Below are positions 37,401 to 49,400 of a DNA stretch of 64,000 nucleotides, one piece after another; position 1 is the first letter of the stretch; every line of letters begins with the position of its first letter. The translations under genes were made by a program, and so were the position numbers. Under the pieces are notes generated by a model, which saw nothing but the letters and a program-made list of their open reading frames with translations, made no database searches and was not told where the DNA came from. The stretch lies in NCBI RefSeq assembly GCF_023856365.1, contig NC_064548.1:20570461-20634460 (forward strand), given 5' to 3'. The DNA is from Brienomyrus brachyistius. Its lineage: Eukaryota > Chordata > Actinopteri > Osteoglossiformes > Mormyridae.

Positions 37401-38329
37401 CGCTCAAAGATGCAGCAGAAGTTGGCTGCCTAATTAGAGCCTAAAATCTAGTACTTATTTAGGGTTAGTTCTTTGATAACCTCATTTGTTTAACACTTTC
37501 ATCCAAAGCAAGTTATGGTAGAGGCTATAACTTATAGAGGATGTGAACCCCTGACCTTCAGGTCAGTAGCGCGATGCTGTGTTTGTCAAGCCCCTAGGAG
37601 TGTTGGTAAGCTCTCTGCTACTCTGCTTGTGTCTAATGACTTGCGCTGACTATGACGGCTGTGGTAATAAATCTAAAGTAAGTATTGAGATGCTGTGAAA
37701 ACCTGTCCTGGGAGGCGTTCATCTCTGCTTCCCACACTTCCAGCTTTCCGTCCGGCATTCTGGGAAGACCAAGCACCCGGCAGCTGAGCTGTTTGTTTGG
37801 GTTTCTGATTGTACGCCTTTTCATTCCCGAAAGCGGCCGCTGAAAGGCTTTGATTGCTCTCTGTATATTTTAAAGTGAAGAGAATGGTTTTGCCGCCGCT
37901 GTTAATTTAAATCAGAACGGCCTTGACGGGGTTATTCCTAGAGTAGCTCTGAAAGGGGTCGGCCGCAGACGCAGCTGTACTCCGCGGCAGCGACGATAAG
38001 CATGTGCATTGTTTAAGGGTTACGGGGACGGCTCAGCTCCCAATGCTGTGGATTGTTCCAAAGCACTCCTCTTAAATCTGCTTTAAACCTTTAATCCCAA
38101 ATTTTCTTTTGCGTTTGCATGTTATTACAGTTATTTAATATTGTTTTAACAAACCCGGTATTGTCAATACGGTTTATCAGCTGTTAAAGTTGTTTTGTAT
38201 CAACGCCAAGCACAAGATGATTATCGGAACGCTACGCTTGCAATTCCGGTGCTGTCTCTGAGCCCTGAGTTACACTGGTGACAGAGGGGGTGGCTGTACA
38301 CTAACTGTATAGTGGGCCCATGTTTTAAT

Positions 38330-38465
38330 GGCACATTAAACAAGTCTGGGGGGGGTGGGGGTGGGGGTGGGGGGGGGGGGAGGAAGACGAGTGACAGGGT
38401 CCCTAAAAAATTAGGAGAATAACCGGATTGGTCTGCATTGGGGGGTCTGATATGATGTACTTTCT
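38330..38465. repeat. Dispersed repeat G, copy 2, with G-rich tract
   Basis: A G-rich run (38346-38382: GGGGTGGGGGTGGGGGTGGG pattern) is followed by AGAATAACCGGATTGGTCTG, CATTGGGGGGTCTGATATGA and TGTACTTTC, ending at the SINE at 38471. The G-run could form a G-quadruplex. Confidence 0.65.
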
Positions 38466-38470
38466 TACTT

Positions 38471-38707
38471 GGGGGCAGCGTGTGGCTCAGTGGGCTAAGC
38501 CTGTGTCCTTGTAATCAGAAGGTTGCAGGTTCGAACCCAGCCTCAGCACGTCTGTGGGTCCTTGAGCAAGACCCTTAACCCCCAGCTCCCTGGGCGCCAC
38601 TATGGGTGGCAGCCCTTCGCGGTCAACTTACTCCACAAAGAGCAAGTTGAGGGAGGCGTAAAGATAATTTCCCTACAGGGGATCAATAAAGTATCTAAAA
38701 AAAAATG
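38471..38707 (+). mobile_element. tRNA-derived SINE (family 1), intact copy
   Basis: Box A-like TGGCTCAGTGGG (38483-38494) and box B-like GGTTCGAACCC (38528-38538) form an RNA polymerase III head. Next come CTTGAGCAAGACCCTTAACC and a 3' part ending GGGGATCAATAAAGTATCTA with an A-run. It is the clearest family 1 copy in the window and lies next to the dispersed GGATTGGTCTG repeat. Not a functional tRNA gene: no cloverleaf completes after box B. Confidence 0.88.
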
Positions 38708-40530
38708 TAAGAAAAGCTTTCACTCCAGTTGAAATGCCAGCACTTGCAGGGTTAACCTTAGGGTGAAGATAATTCAGTTCTAATTATGGCTGTCATCTGC
38801 AGGAAGAGTTTCTGGTAAATGTGACTGATTGGACTGTGTTCCATTGCTTAACATTTTTCGTGTTTTCCTGTCTTACTAGACAGATGAGTCTTTGACGTAC
38901 TTTGAGATCGTGCAGCACAAGCACCCTGTTGTCCGTTTGCAGTCCCCCCTGGCTTGAGGCCTGTTTGGTGGCTGTTTTCCTGGGTCATGTGATCCACTTA
39001 TATTAGCAGAGCGCCCTTCAAGGCTGTGAATATCAGCTCCATAGGCCCTAAGGGACTTGGCTTAGGATTTTTAAGAAAGATGGAACTTAAAACTTAATAC
39101 GATTTCCGCTGTCTTCACAAATGACCCATTTACCGCCGTTTTATGATGCTGGCGTGAACTGTACTCACTGTGTGCGGTCATTGTATTGCTGCTGAGTGGG
39201 GTCTGGAGCCCCCAGGAACTGACTAGTTTCATTTGTCATAATTTTAAGTGACAGCGGAACATCTCCAACTATTGCTGGCAGTGTTCGTTTTACATCAAGC
39301 AGTTGAGTGTTTAACTCAAGCATCAACAACATGCTCCATTATTCTGAAGAATTCAATTAGATCAATCAAGTGCATTAATGTTGGCTTTCATATATAAAAC
39401 CGGTCTGCCTCTGTCCTCTTCAGGGGTTGGAGGTTCTGCTTGTTCATTGACAAGGTTCGATAAATGCCGACTGTGCGAGATGGATTCTGCTACGGCATCG
39501 CCATGCAATATAGTCCCTTGTTGTGAGACTCAGTGCACTTCTGGCTGTGTTTTCCTGGATGAAGAGGCACCATCATGATATTCAACTATTTATGTCCGCC
39601 TATTCATTTCCCAACCCCCTCAAAGCCAGTTCTGAATAAACACTGATGTGAGGAAGGTCATAAAATCGCTCTTAATTCATAAAATTGCTCTAAAATGAAG
39701 TTAACAATCTGAAATGCATACAGTAGCACTTAGGCGTATTTATTGGAGTAACACATTGACACATGTCCTTAGACCAAGGTGAGACAGGGTAGCCTGTCCT
39801 TCAACCAGCAGAATCCTGCCATAGCAGTGACAATCTCTGAAGACTGAAACTTCTACTATTGTGTTTTTATATCAGGTCAGGAATGACACCTAACCGTATG
39901 TTCATGATTCACACCATCCTTTCTCCTTATTGTGGCCTTTCGGCAATGAACTCCTGGTAGAATATTATTTGTCCATCTGTAGGGTTGATGCTGATGTTAG
40001 CAGAGTGATTTCTTGTTTTACGAAACGTGATAATTAATCACACATTGATTAAATCATGTAATATAGTAATGTATTCAGTAATATCCTATTGATAAGTAGC
40101 TGATATGTAATTTCAACATTGCGAGGCCAAGGCTAGGGATAGGCTGATGCTTGCCCTACTCCTGTTCATCGTGCCTCGCATGACCACTTGTTGACGAATC
40201 GTCGGTGCCGTTCAGGCCAATCTTCCCCCCACAATCCTGGGTGAAGCACAAGACCTCCTCAGTCGGTCTGGCTCAGAGGGAGGCAGACTCTGATGCAGTG
40301 ACACTCAAAGACCGATCCGGTGGATGAAGGCCTCATTTATGGCCACATTGTTCTGGTGATTCACTGACAGAGTAAGGACAGTTCCTGAGTAGAAGGAAAA
40401 GCTTACCTGAAAGGATTTAGTTATTTATTATTACTGTCAATGTTCAAGGACACACCTTAGGTTGTCAGTTATGGACTGAGGCTGTGCACGATGCATGTCC
40501 CCTCAATGCTGTAAGCGAGTAGGACTATGC

Positions 40531-40834
40531 TGGGTCTGTGTCTGTGCCTGGACCTGAGCTTATGCCTATGTTGGGTCTGGGCTTGTGCCTGTGCCTGGAC
40601 CTGTGCTGAGCCTATGCTTATGGTTAGGCCAGTGCCTTGCTGGGTCTAGGTTTGTGCCTGTGCCTGGACCTGGGCCTATGCCTCTGCTGGGTTTGGGCCT
40701 GTGCCTGGACCTGGGCCTATGCCTCTGCTGAGTCTGGGCCTGTGCCTGGACCTGTGCTGAGCCTATGCCTGTGTTTGGGCCAGTACCTGTGCTGAGTCTG
40801 GGCCTGTGCATAGACCTGTGATAAGCCTAAGCCC
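40531..40834. repeat. Variable minisatellite in intron 1
   Basis: About six imperfect units built from TGGGTCTGGGCCTGTGCC, TGGACCTGGGCCTATGCC and optional TGTGCTGAGCCTATG blocks, 41-64 bp each. The minus-strand frame across it is a repeat artefact. Confidence 0.85.
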
Positions 40835-41739
40835 GTTTTTTGATGTGAAAACCCTGACAAGCAGGTGGCCTCCTATACACCTGCTGGAAACTCACAATTA
40901 TCATTCTGTGACAAATAAGAATGTGCAGGTTACATGATTAACCAGAGAGGATCTGAACTGTGTCGGCAGCCAGTGACCGTGTTGAATCAGAGCGGGTGAT
41001 GATGAATAGGGGTGAGGGTGACAAATCCGTCGGAGCCTGATGCCTCTACGTTCCATGAATGTTCTTATGTTGCACTTCTGATACTTGAATAGTCTTATTA
41101 GGCCCTTGCTTTGTTAGAAGCTGTGTAGCTCCTGCTCCAGTCCTGCTTACATTTGTACCTGGGCATTCCCTGGAAGCTCAGCCTAGGTTCACTTATGCCT
41201 AGTTGACTCCCTGACTGCACATATGTTTGAAATGTGCAATTTGCCTCAATTGTACGTCACTTTGTGACGTGTCTGCTAAATATATAAAACGTAAACGATC
41301 CATACCTCTATTAATTAGAGACATGAAATAGATGCATCCTGCTTGACGATTCCTAGTTGTATGTCTCAGTTAATGGAAATTACACACAGCTGTCTTACAC
41401 AACGTACAAACATCGCAGTGTTTGCAAGCTTTTCCGTGTCTGATTCCCTGAACACGCCTGGAAGACTCCAAATGGAAGCAGACGCCCTCTTATCTCCTAA
41501 AATGAGGCAGCATAATCACCCTTTGCAAATTTGAGCCGTAATTAATCAGTTAAATGTAATCAGAGAGAGTGATGGCAGCTATCACTGGCTTGCGAAATGA
41601 ATGGCTTCTACTTTACATTCTTTTTCAATGTAAAGGGCGGCCCATATTAGCACTTTATTGTGATAATTACTAATCAGTCTCCCTTAACCAGGGCAATGTA
41701 CTTAGACACAGTGGTTCATGCACTGTAAGCTTATAATTC

Positions 41740-41920
41740 ATCTTTGAGGCAGTTATCGGGGTCAGCAGTGTCCCCGGCACAGTTGGAGTTGAGGACCTTG
41801 CTCAAGGACCCAGCGGTGATCTGGCTACTCTGCCAGCTGTGGGATTTAAACCCATGACCTTTTACAGATAGGCACAGATCCCTAATCCACTTGAGCACCC
41901 TACTCCCAGGGACACCTGAG
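41740..41920 (-). mobile_element. Degenerate tRNA-derived SINE, minus strand
   Basis: On the minus strand: GTGCTCAAGTGGATTAGGGA (head), ATGGGTTTAAATCCCACAGC (box B-like), TGGGTCCTTGAGCAAGGTCC (shared SINE block). The order matches family 1 but the sequence is diverged and the 3' part is shortened. Confidence 0.7.
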
Positions 41921-42497
41921 TCAGGAATGGCACGTCCACCCCCCAGGCTTCCAGGGGTGTGGACTGTGTTCACATCTGTTGCATTAAGAGCCCCCATGGA
42001 GGGGGGCAGGCAGCTCGTAAAGGCTGCAGCTCCGCAGCTGAGGGCAGGCCGTTGAGTCCTCTGCTTCTCGACCCAGCGCGGCAGGTACAGAGGCGTGGGG
42101 GAGAACATGGCCCTCCGCTACATGAACAAGGTGGCCGCTGGAGCCGAATACAGGCCCCCGAGGAGTCACAGCAGCCATGAATTATTCAGCTTAAGGTCCT
42201 TGCTGAGGATTAAATGCTTCTTAGCGTTATCGCCTGGCCTGATGGTTAGAGCAGAAGGTGTAGCTGCTGAGCGCCCTGGCACACGGCTTTGGGTGAATCC
42301 AGCTGCAAATCTAAGGAAAGTGCACAGCATCAGCACCAGCTAGACTACCAGAGCCTTCACCAGGACCTTTACAAATAATACATCTTAAGGCATTTTTAAT
42401 CTTGTCAGCCTTTGGGTTCAAGCACCTTTTACTGTTAATTTACACCGACGTCGTGGAGGCTGGGCTCCTGAGCCTTCTCTTGTTTTATTTCTTAAGC

Positions 42498-42653
42498 CAG
42501 CATTCCGCAGTCTACTCCTCGGGGACCCACAGACACATTTTTGCTTCCTCCCAGCTCCCGGGAGCAAAAATGTGGACTGTCTGACAGTGAGCTTAGAGGG
42601 AGCAAAAACGTGGACCGACTGTGGGTCCTCGAGGACCGGATCGGGAAACACTG
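42498..42653. mobile_element. hAT-type MITE, CAGTGTTTCTCA family, copy 3
   Basis: A 156-bp element from CAGCATTCCGCAGTC to GATCGGGAAACACTG. Flanks TCTTAAGC (42490-42497) and TCTTAAAC (42654-42661) match at 7 of 8. Internally GGGGACCCACAGACACATTT and its inverse occur, plus repeated GGGAGCAAAAA-GTGGAC. Confidence 0.82.
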
Positions 42654-43165
42654 TCTTAAACCAATTGTTCTATCCGTCGATCCATAATGAAAATAAATCA
42701 CAGCAACGGTGCCAAAAACTTCCCAACTCTGGGCGATTTAACAGCAGGCGGCAGCTTTCAGCCATTCGGGAGCATTTAGCTTCTCAGCCTTGCGATTCCA
42801 GCCGTCTGTGAGAAAAGAATAAGAGCGTGCGATCGCTAAGGAGTCGGGAGACATCCCCAGATTCACTCATTACACTTGTTTACAATGGCTCGGATTCATG
42901 ATCCGGGGAGGAGCGGCGCTCCAATTGGAGACCCTGTCACTGTTCCTGCCTCTCCCCAGTCGGCTGTCGGCAGAGAGGAGATAATGGGAGAGCTGGGAGC
43001 AGCCGTCATGCTGACGTCTGCAAAATTTGGTGTGAAAAACACAGAACATGTCATACGTGCTTTACATAGTTATCAAAAATTTTAACTAGGGTCGGTACCT
43101 GAAATGACGTATATCAGCCTAAAATCCATCAGTGTACGGTCCAGTATTTTAATACATGATTATAA

Positions 43166-43385
43166 GTGGTGTGTGGATCAGTGGGTCAGGACTCTGTGAT
43201 CGGAAGGTCGCCGGTTCAAATCCCAGGGCTGGCAGTCTGATGTTGACGTTGGGCCCCAGAGTAAGGCCCTTAACCCCCAATTGCTCTGATGCTGGCTGAC
43301 CCTAAGCTGTGACCCCAAGCTTGTGCTCATCTATTACCTATGGGATAAACGACAAGAGAATTTCCCCGTGGGGATGAGTAATGTA
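43166..43385 (+). mobile_element. tRNA-derived SINE (family 1-like)
   Basis: Head GTGTGGATCAGTGGGTCAGG with box B GGTTCAAATCC (43213-43223), then AGTAAGGCCCTTAACCCCCA, GACCCTAAGCTGTGACCCCA and AGAATTTCCCCGTGGGGATG. It shares the 5' and 3' modules of the 38471 copy with a different middle part. No clear target duplication. Confidence 0.82.
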
Positions 43386-43518
43386 GGCAGGCAGTCCCCA
43401 GGTTAAAACATCCAGCTTCAGCGTTTTGTCGGCTCGAGGTACAGTACAGTACCACGTGTAGTTACGTTTTATTACTACTATATTATTATTATCATCATCA
43501 GTGTTAGGTATTTCAGTT

Positions 43519-43643
43519 CCAGAAGCTAGAAATCCAGACTAAGATTTTGTTCCAACCAACCAGCTGAGTCCTCTGTGACTGTGACTCTTTATGCTCAGCC
43601 GGTTGGTAGAAACAAAATCTTGGTCTGGATTTGTAGCTTCTGG
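43519..43643. mobile_element. Fold-back MITE family F, copy 2
   Basis: CCAGAAGCTAGAAATCCAGA at the left is inverted as TCTGGATTTGTAGCTTCTGG at the right. Inner arms are CCAACCAACCAGCTGAG and CTCAGCCGGTTGG. The loop GACTGTGACTCTTTATG matches copy 1 at 1583, so the two are the same family in intergenic DNA and intron 1. Confidence 0.85.
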
Positions 43644-45121
43644 GCCTTAAAATGTTCAACACTGATTGTCATTATTATTGTTATGTGCTGTATTGTTAGT
43701 TTTCTGACTTTAAGGTGGACTTGTATGCCGTTCATAACCTGGGGACTGACTGTATTCTCTTACGATGTAAGCTTGTACATTTGTGCCGGCCCCGCCGCTA
43801 TAATGCATTTCCTAAACATTGCACAATGTGTCTCATGTACGTGACACATGCTGCTATTGTAGTTGATAATATGCATGTAGATCGAGGAGAATAATTGCAT
43901 GAAGATGCCAAGAACAACTGCAGGCCTACTGAGGAGGACACCTATGAGCTGTGTACAGACACATCTGGCCACAGCTGTATGCTGCCAGGCCATCTGGATT
44001 ACAGCCATGCCCGTGGTGGTGGGGCGCAAGGGGGGGTCGGAAAGGGGGGAGGCATACTCGACTGAGTGGGGCCGCCCCACCCTCTGAGGAGGGGAATGTA
44101 ATCAGGGGCCAGTGATCTGTCACCCATTGCTGGTGATGATGGGAGGTAACCCCCCCTCTCCCCCCCCCACCCCACCCTCTCCCATAGGCCGATCAGCTGT
44201 ATCTCTGCGCGGCCCCGTGTCCCTTTGTCTTCATTAGGCTCTAGCTGCCGCTGCCTTTATCCCTGCATTCCTGCAGTCCCGTGAGACTGATAAAACCCCC
44301 CGGTGCTTTCCTCCTCAGACGCGCTGGCGTGGAAATGCGCATTTCGGCAGTTGTTTCATTTACCCATTTTGCTGGAAGAAAATCGCAGCCGCTCCACGCA
44401 AACTGTGCTCAGTTTCAGCCCTCCGCCGGATGCCTGGAGTCTGTCTGATCTTTGTATTTCTCTTCCTGTCCCTTCTTCTGACGGGTCTAGGTTGAATTGA
44501 TGTTATCGCTTTTTAAATGTATCGTTTTGGATCTTGTTTTTGACTTGTTGTTCATGAATAAACTGTCCCCCAGTCATGTATGAAGGCACAAGGCTGTACA
44601 TCATCTTCTCTGAAAAAAAAATAAACAAGTTATTTGCTGGTATGTTAAATATACTCCATCAATTTATTAGATAATTTTGTTTATTGACCACAGAACAGTC
44701 AAAGAGGGGTCTGGCTTATTATGTTGTCTTGCCAAAATTATGATGACAGCTTGTTTTCCTCTTGAGGTATTTGCAACCTTTGCTGTTTCCAACATCCAAA
44801 ACAGGAAGGATAGTGAACGACTGTACGGGGGCCAACTCAGGTGATAAAAAGCTTTAAGACTTTCTCTGTCCAACAGACTATTCAGCTGTGCTGACTGGTA
44901 ACTTGGGTTCTCACACCTGTCGCGAGAGAGGTCTCTGTGGGAGGGTGGATGTTAGCTGCAAGCAACATGAAGTTCGTTCATGTTTCCAGTCTACATGTTA
45001 TGGTCATGTTATGCTTATGAAGACTGGGTCCAGTTTGTATACACTTCAGAAAGACCTCTCTTCCCAGAATTCCATGGTGCAGTGTGGATAACCTCATGTG
45101 CTTAATGGTTCTTGGCATCGA

Positions 45122-45185
45122 TCTGTCCATCCATCCATCCATATTCTAACCACATTTTCTAGTAAGAACCTATCCCAGGTAACGC
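45122..45185 (-). repeat. (CCAT)n with SINE/LINE tail fragment
   Basis: CCATCCATCCATCC then ATTCTAACCACATTTTCTAG, AACCTATCCCAGG: the order seen at the tail end of the family 3 SINEs, so probably a 5'-truncated copy. Confidence 0.55.
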
Positions 45186-46638
45186 AGGACAACAGTTACT
45201 TCTAAGAAGTTGCTGTATTGTGCAGTGAAAGAAAACTTTAGATTATCTTGAAGTTTGTGTAAAACTATGAAATTTTGTCTGTCAAAATATGTTCAGCTCG
45301 GCCATTTCAAAGTCTCTCCGAAAGTCGCCCCAGTGATTGCAGCACTCCAAACATATCTTTTTTTTTTGTTTGTTTTTACTCGACCACTACCTCACCTTGT
45401 TTAGCTAATCAATATCTCACTGAATAATTAAACTAATTAATTAGCTGAGCTGGTGGTGAAATTTAATAAATACTTGGAATGGCTGAAGTACCCCTAAGAA
45501 AAGGTTTGGGAACTGTTAGAGTGTTTGTGCGGCAATATATCAATAACTTTTTGGAGAACGGATGAAATTCTTGTCCTATAACAGTAATTACTATATTTAT
45601 GTATGTTCTAACCCTAACTTCTGTTTTTGTTTTTCATGCAAATATATACTTACTACCCAAATGTAGAGCCTTAATCATTTTCTTTGGCTGCCTAAGACAA
45701 TGCTGTATGGACCCAGAGGAGGTGTGTTGGTCGTATAACAATGTTTCATGCGTCATCAGGACTGCCCCTGTGTTTGGACAGCCTAATTTCATCTTCACAC
45801 CTTCACTTGATGAACTCTTCTATCGCCCTGCAATTCTCTGTGAATTTCAGATGTTCCCAAACAACACCCAAGTAAATTAGGCCCGGAATATTCCGCGGTG
45901 TTGAAGGACTGACGGTGAGAACTTTGATACCGTCTCATTAAGGAAATCCTGGGCTTCCTACTTCTGCAGATGGCTGCAGATCTGCTTTTCCCAGAAATGC
46001 TTGAATAAACGGTCAGTTCATCAGGTAGAGCAGTAGTGTGTGGCTGTTTTGCTGGGCTGCTCATGCTGGGTAATGTCAGGGAAGGCCTTCGAAGTTTATA
46101 CGCCGCTTCCGTGAATATATCCGCGTTGCTGTGGAATCTTCTTGTCTGCTGAAGGAAACGCAAAAGCTCATTTGCTATGCAGCCATGTCCATGAACTCCC
46201 TCGCGTTCGGCTGCCTGAAAGTGATCGATAGGCCGCACCCAGGATGAGGGTATGGGGGGTCTGGCCCGCATCCCATCTACTCACGTCTGTTCGTATCCTT
46301 TCGGGCCCTCATGAAACATATTCATCTATCCAGCATCTGCAGGCAAGTCAGTGAAATCCCCAAACCATTCCCTGCACTGAGCGAGAAGGAAGCTTAACTT
46401 CATGCAAATCTGCTGGCAGAAAAAAAAAGTGAGCATATATTAGAAATGTGCAGTACTGTGATGTTTCTGCAAACTAGCGACTGTGCAATGGGGGTACCAG
46501 GCTTCCTGCTAAGGTTGGCTGCTCATTTTGCCAAAAGTGCTCCACTCAACCGGCTTTTCTCGGGTTGGTACACATGAGGTGGAGCTTGCAGGTTGAGAAG
46601 ACCCCGATGTTCACTCATGGTTATCCGTGTGCCCGCAG

Positions 46639-46753
46639 GACCTGAGCACCGGAAGTCCCCCCCAGAGGAACTGGAAGGGCATCGCCATTGCTCTGTTGGT
46701 CATCCTGGTGGTCTGTTCCCTGATCACCATGTCCGTCATCCTGCTCACTCCAG
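46639..46753 (+). CDS. dpp10: Exon 2 of DPP10/DPP6-family gene: transmembrane segment
   Basis: The exon starts after a cccgcag acceptor and ends CCAG|GTACGC, so it enters at phase 0 and leaves at phase 1. It encodes [14 protein letters not shown] followed by a 22-residue hydrophobic helix starting [18 protein letters not shown] and ending in [12 protein letters not shown] plus this helix is the hallmark juxtamembrane and transmembrane segment of DPP6 and DPP10, type II membrane proteins that bind Kv4 channels through this region. The VVCSLITMS version fits DPP10 as I remember it better than the VICSLIVTS version of mammalian DPP6; that is the main reason for choosing dpp10. With exon 1, the helix begins near residue 35, leaving a cytoplasmic tail of about 34 residues. 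Fish duplicates of dpp6 remain a possible alternative. Confidence 0.95.
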
Positions 46754-49400
46754 GTACGCTTCAGGTCACTGCACCCGTCCACCAGTTAACCTACAAGTTA
46801 TGAAATATTCATTTTCTGGGTTGTAAGATTGTTCTCTTATACCTTCATGAGGTTTATGGGTCCAAAATGGGTCCCAGATTCATTTATGCCAAGTTTGGAT
46901 ATTCTTCTATAGTCTGTGGTTTTCTCTAGTCCAGTTTAGTCCAGTTCCACATAATCCTTCCTTAGCCCAAAAACCGATTGGTGATTCTAAGTCGGAGGGA
47001 CCAATCCTGGTATTTGAGGGAAAGACTCCTGCATTTCAGCATTTTAATTACAAAGTGGTGAGGTAACTAACATAATACTTATGAAAAGTAAGGGTTCATG
47101 TTGAGGAGACCTCACCCCAATCCTTATGAGGTCAGTCCTGCTACAGCTCAGTCCCGCTACATTACAAACCGTTAAGATGCAGGTTGCTGTGCTCCGTGCT
47201 TAACAATGTGGGATATATATGGGAAAACATGGCGGTGACACTTTCCTTTAAGCACTCATCATAATGCATTATAAATACCTTCATAATGCATTTTCATGCA
47301 TTATAATGGCTGGTATAAGAATTAAGGATACTTTGTACTGCATTAAGGTATTTATAGTGTATTATAGATGAGACCCTCATAGAGTATTCATAATGCATAA
47401 AAATGGCTATAATGTACCATGCATTTTTATAAATAGTTATAGCCATCTCTATAATAATTTATGAATGCATTATTATGCATAAGGAAGAATTCCATAATGC
47501 ATTATACATGACTGCTTTAACTAAAGTGTTACAAACATGGCCCTGGGCTCTCATATGGGAATCTCCTGTTGTACCCATGGGAGGGGATTTTGACCTGAAT
47601 TGCCTCAGGGGATTTACACCTGTAATACATGGTTATAACAGCTGTGCAAGGAAGGAGAAAGGAATGAAGGAAAGTGCCTTTTTAGCAAAAAATGTCAAAA
47701 AATGCACTGGCTCCCTTCAGATTCCCTGAAAGGTGACGATTCATTGTGTCAAATGTGGAAGAACGCAGCCTTAAATTTTGCCTGGCATATGGTCCTCTCT
47801 TTTGACAGAAGATATAAGCCAATAAAATAAAAAATAGGGTAAAATTTTAAATAAATAAATACATAAATAGATACATTTGCATAATGAAATACAAACAAAA
47901 ACAATGGCTGTATATATCGTGTCACAGGGGGGGTTTTGTCTGTTATGGCCTCCAGAACTGTAGCTTCCCGCTGGGTGTCTCATTCCAGACGAGCTGGTCT
48001 GCTTCGGAAGCTGTTTTATTTCTGTTCAGAGAGTGAAATCAGGACCGTTTCCAGGTCACGCCGAGTGGCACCGTCAGCCGTCCTCCGCAAAGATGCTTGA
48101 CGTCACGGATTGAAAGGGCTGACATCTGGAGGCCTGTCCCTCGGCGAGCCGGCGGCAGAAACGTGACACGGCGAGCCTAGGCAGAGAGCACAAGCGTGAC
48201 GTAAACAAAGGCAGGCACATGGTCTCATAGACACGGGGCACTGATGTACATGAAAGAAGATAAAGAAGTGGGGTCATTACAGGAGAACTGGGGACTAGAT
48301 CTGGTGGAAAGGGAGTGACAGATAGCCAGCGGCCTGCAGTGTCCCACCGGAAATGCAAGTAAGATCGTGACAGTCTGTCAGAGGGGCTGACACCAGCACA
48401 CTGTAACAACTGCACGTCTTAGCATTTTGTATTTTTCCTTGACAGTGGAGTAAAACTTTAAATATATATTATATCTCAGATGCACGTGTGTCCTCTCCTA
48501 CGGGCCAATAGAAAATGTCCCTGGTGTCTAAGCTAGGCATCCCTATAAAAACTAACCAAATATGACAAACTGCATGAATCGAAATATGAAATCACAGATT
48601 TATCTGCTTTGCATTATTATGGACTGTTTTTGTTTTTTTATTTGCTTTCCCCATTGAATGAATGTGGAAAATCCATAGTTCAGCCCTGGAGTTAATCTCA
48701 CGCTGTGGCACACCGATTTATTATATAAGATTTTGCGACTTCGATCGGCAAGCGTCCTGCTCCTCCGCCTTTAACGACGACGGCAGTTTGCAGAGATCAT
48801 TGCATTCCTCTGAATCCAGCTCTTCCTGTGTATCTTTCATCCCCGGCTCCATTTAATCGTAAATGAAGAACAGCCTGAATGCGTCTCTGAGTCAGACGGA
48901 CTACGCTGGCCATTCTGCGGTGGTCTGCGCCCCTTTGGCAGGACGGCTGCTTTCAGGGGAGTCCTGTTCCCCCCCCCCGTGTCGCCACACACTGAAGGTT
49001 TTGTGGATAAGGCCGGGAGGCGCCCAGACAGCATGTCCTAATAAATTTAGCCGCCACCTCGGCAGCCTTCAGCATTATCAGGAGTTGTAGGGAATTTGTG
49101 CTTGGAAACAACAGCAATAAATAAAAAAGAAAATAAACTACAAACCCATAGTCCTGACAATTGCTATAAAGTATATAAGTATTAGCGTCGCTCGCCAAGA
49201 GAACCAAAAGCAAAACAATTTTATCAAACAATTCCCGTTAAGTGCTTGTCTCTAGGGTACTGTGGGGAGCCAGGAGCAGCGTGTCCATTATCAGGCGGCC
49301 TGTCAGTGAAGTATTTCTACTTGCGCATGATTGCGTTTGAGAGTTGCTGTCGTCATCTCGCCGTGGAGGGTGACTTAGCGTGACGTTCCTCTCCTCACAG
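46754..49400 (+). other. Intron 2 of the dpp10-like gene
   Basis: About 2.65 kb between GTACGC and ctcctcacag. It is short for this family, whose mammalian introns are commonly tens to hundreds of kb. It contains one fold-back element with ATAATGCATTA-rich arms (47234-47532). The rest, including a GC-richer stretch at 47930-48420, shows nothing gene-like. Confidence 0.85.
47234..47532. mobile_element. Fold-back element, ATAATGCATTA-rich, copy 1
   Basis: GGTGACACTTTCCTTTAAGC at the left is inverted as GCTTTAACTAAAGTGTTAC at the right. Arms repeat ATAATGCATTATA and CTTCATAATGC. It lies in intron 2. Similar ends and inner words occur at 62511. Confidence 0.7.

Larger units (their letters stand above)
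31661..46638 (+). other. Intron 1 of the dpp10-like gene
   Basis: About 15.0 kb between donor GTAACC and acceptor cccgcag. It holds two plus-strand SINEs (38471, 43166), one minus-strand SINE (41740), fold-back elements (37262, 42498, 43519), a variable minisatellite (40531-40834), G-rich tracts (38346-38382) and C-rich tracts (44142-44180). The stretches 31661-33200, 33700-37200, 38760-40500, 40840-41700 and 43850-46600 contain nothing I can name. An interval at 34180-34650 is AT-rich with homeodomain-type TAAT cores and could be a conserved enhancer, but that needs comparison with other fish. Confidence 0.85.

Noticed and set aside
38483..38538. tRNA gene
   Set aside because: Box A and B are present, but there is no complete cloverleaf and the sequence continues into a SINE body.
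40566..40811. Minus-strand frame rich in GTG, QAQ and HRP
   Set aside because: It is the variable minisatellite at 40531-40834 in translation.
42225..42300. Fragment of a family 2 SINE
   Set aside because: Only CCTGATGGTTA and a few neighbouring bases match; too short to call.
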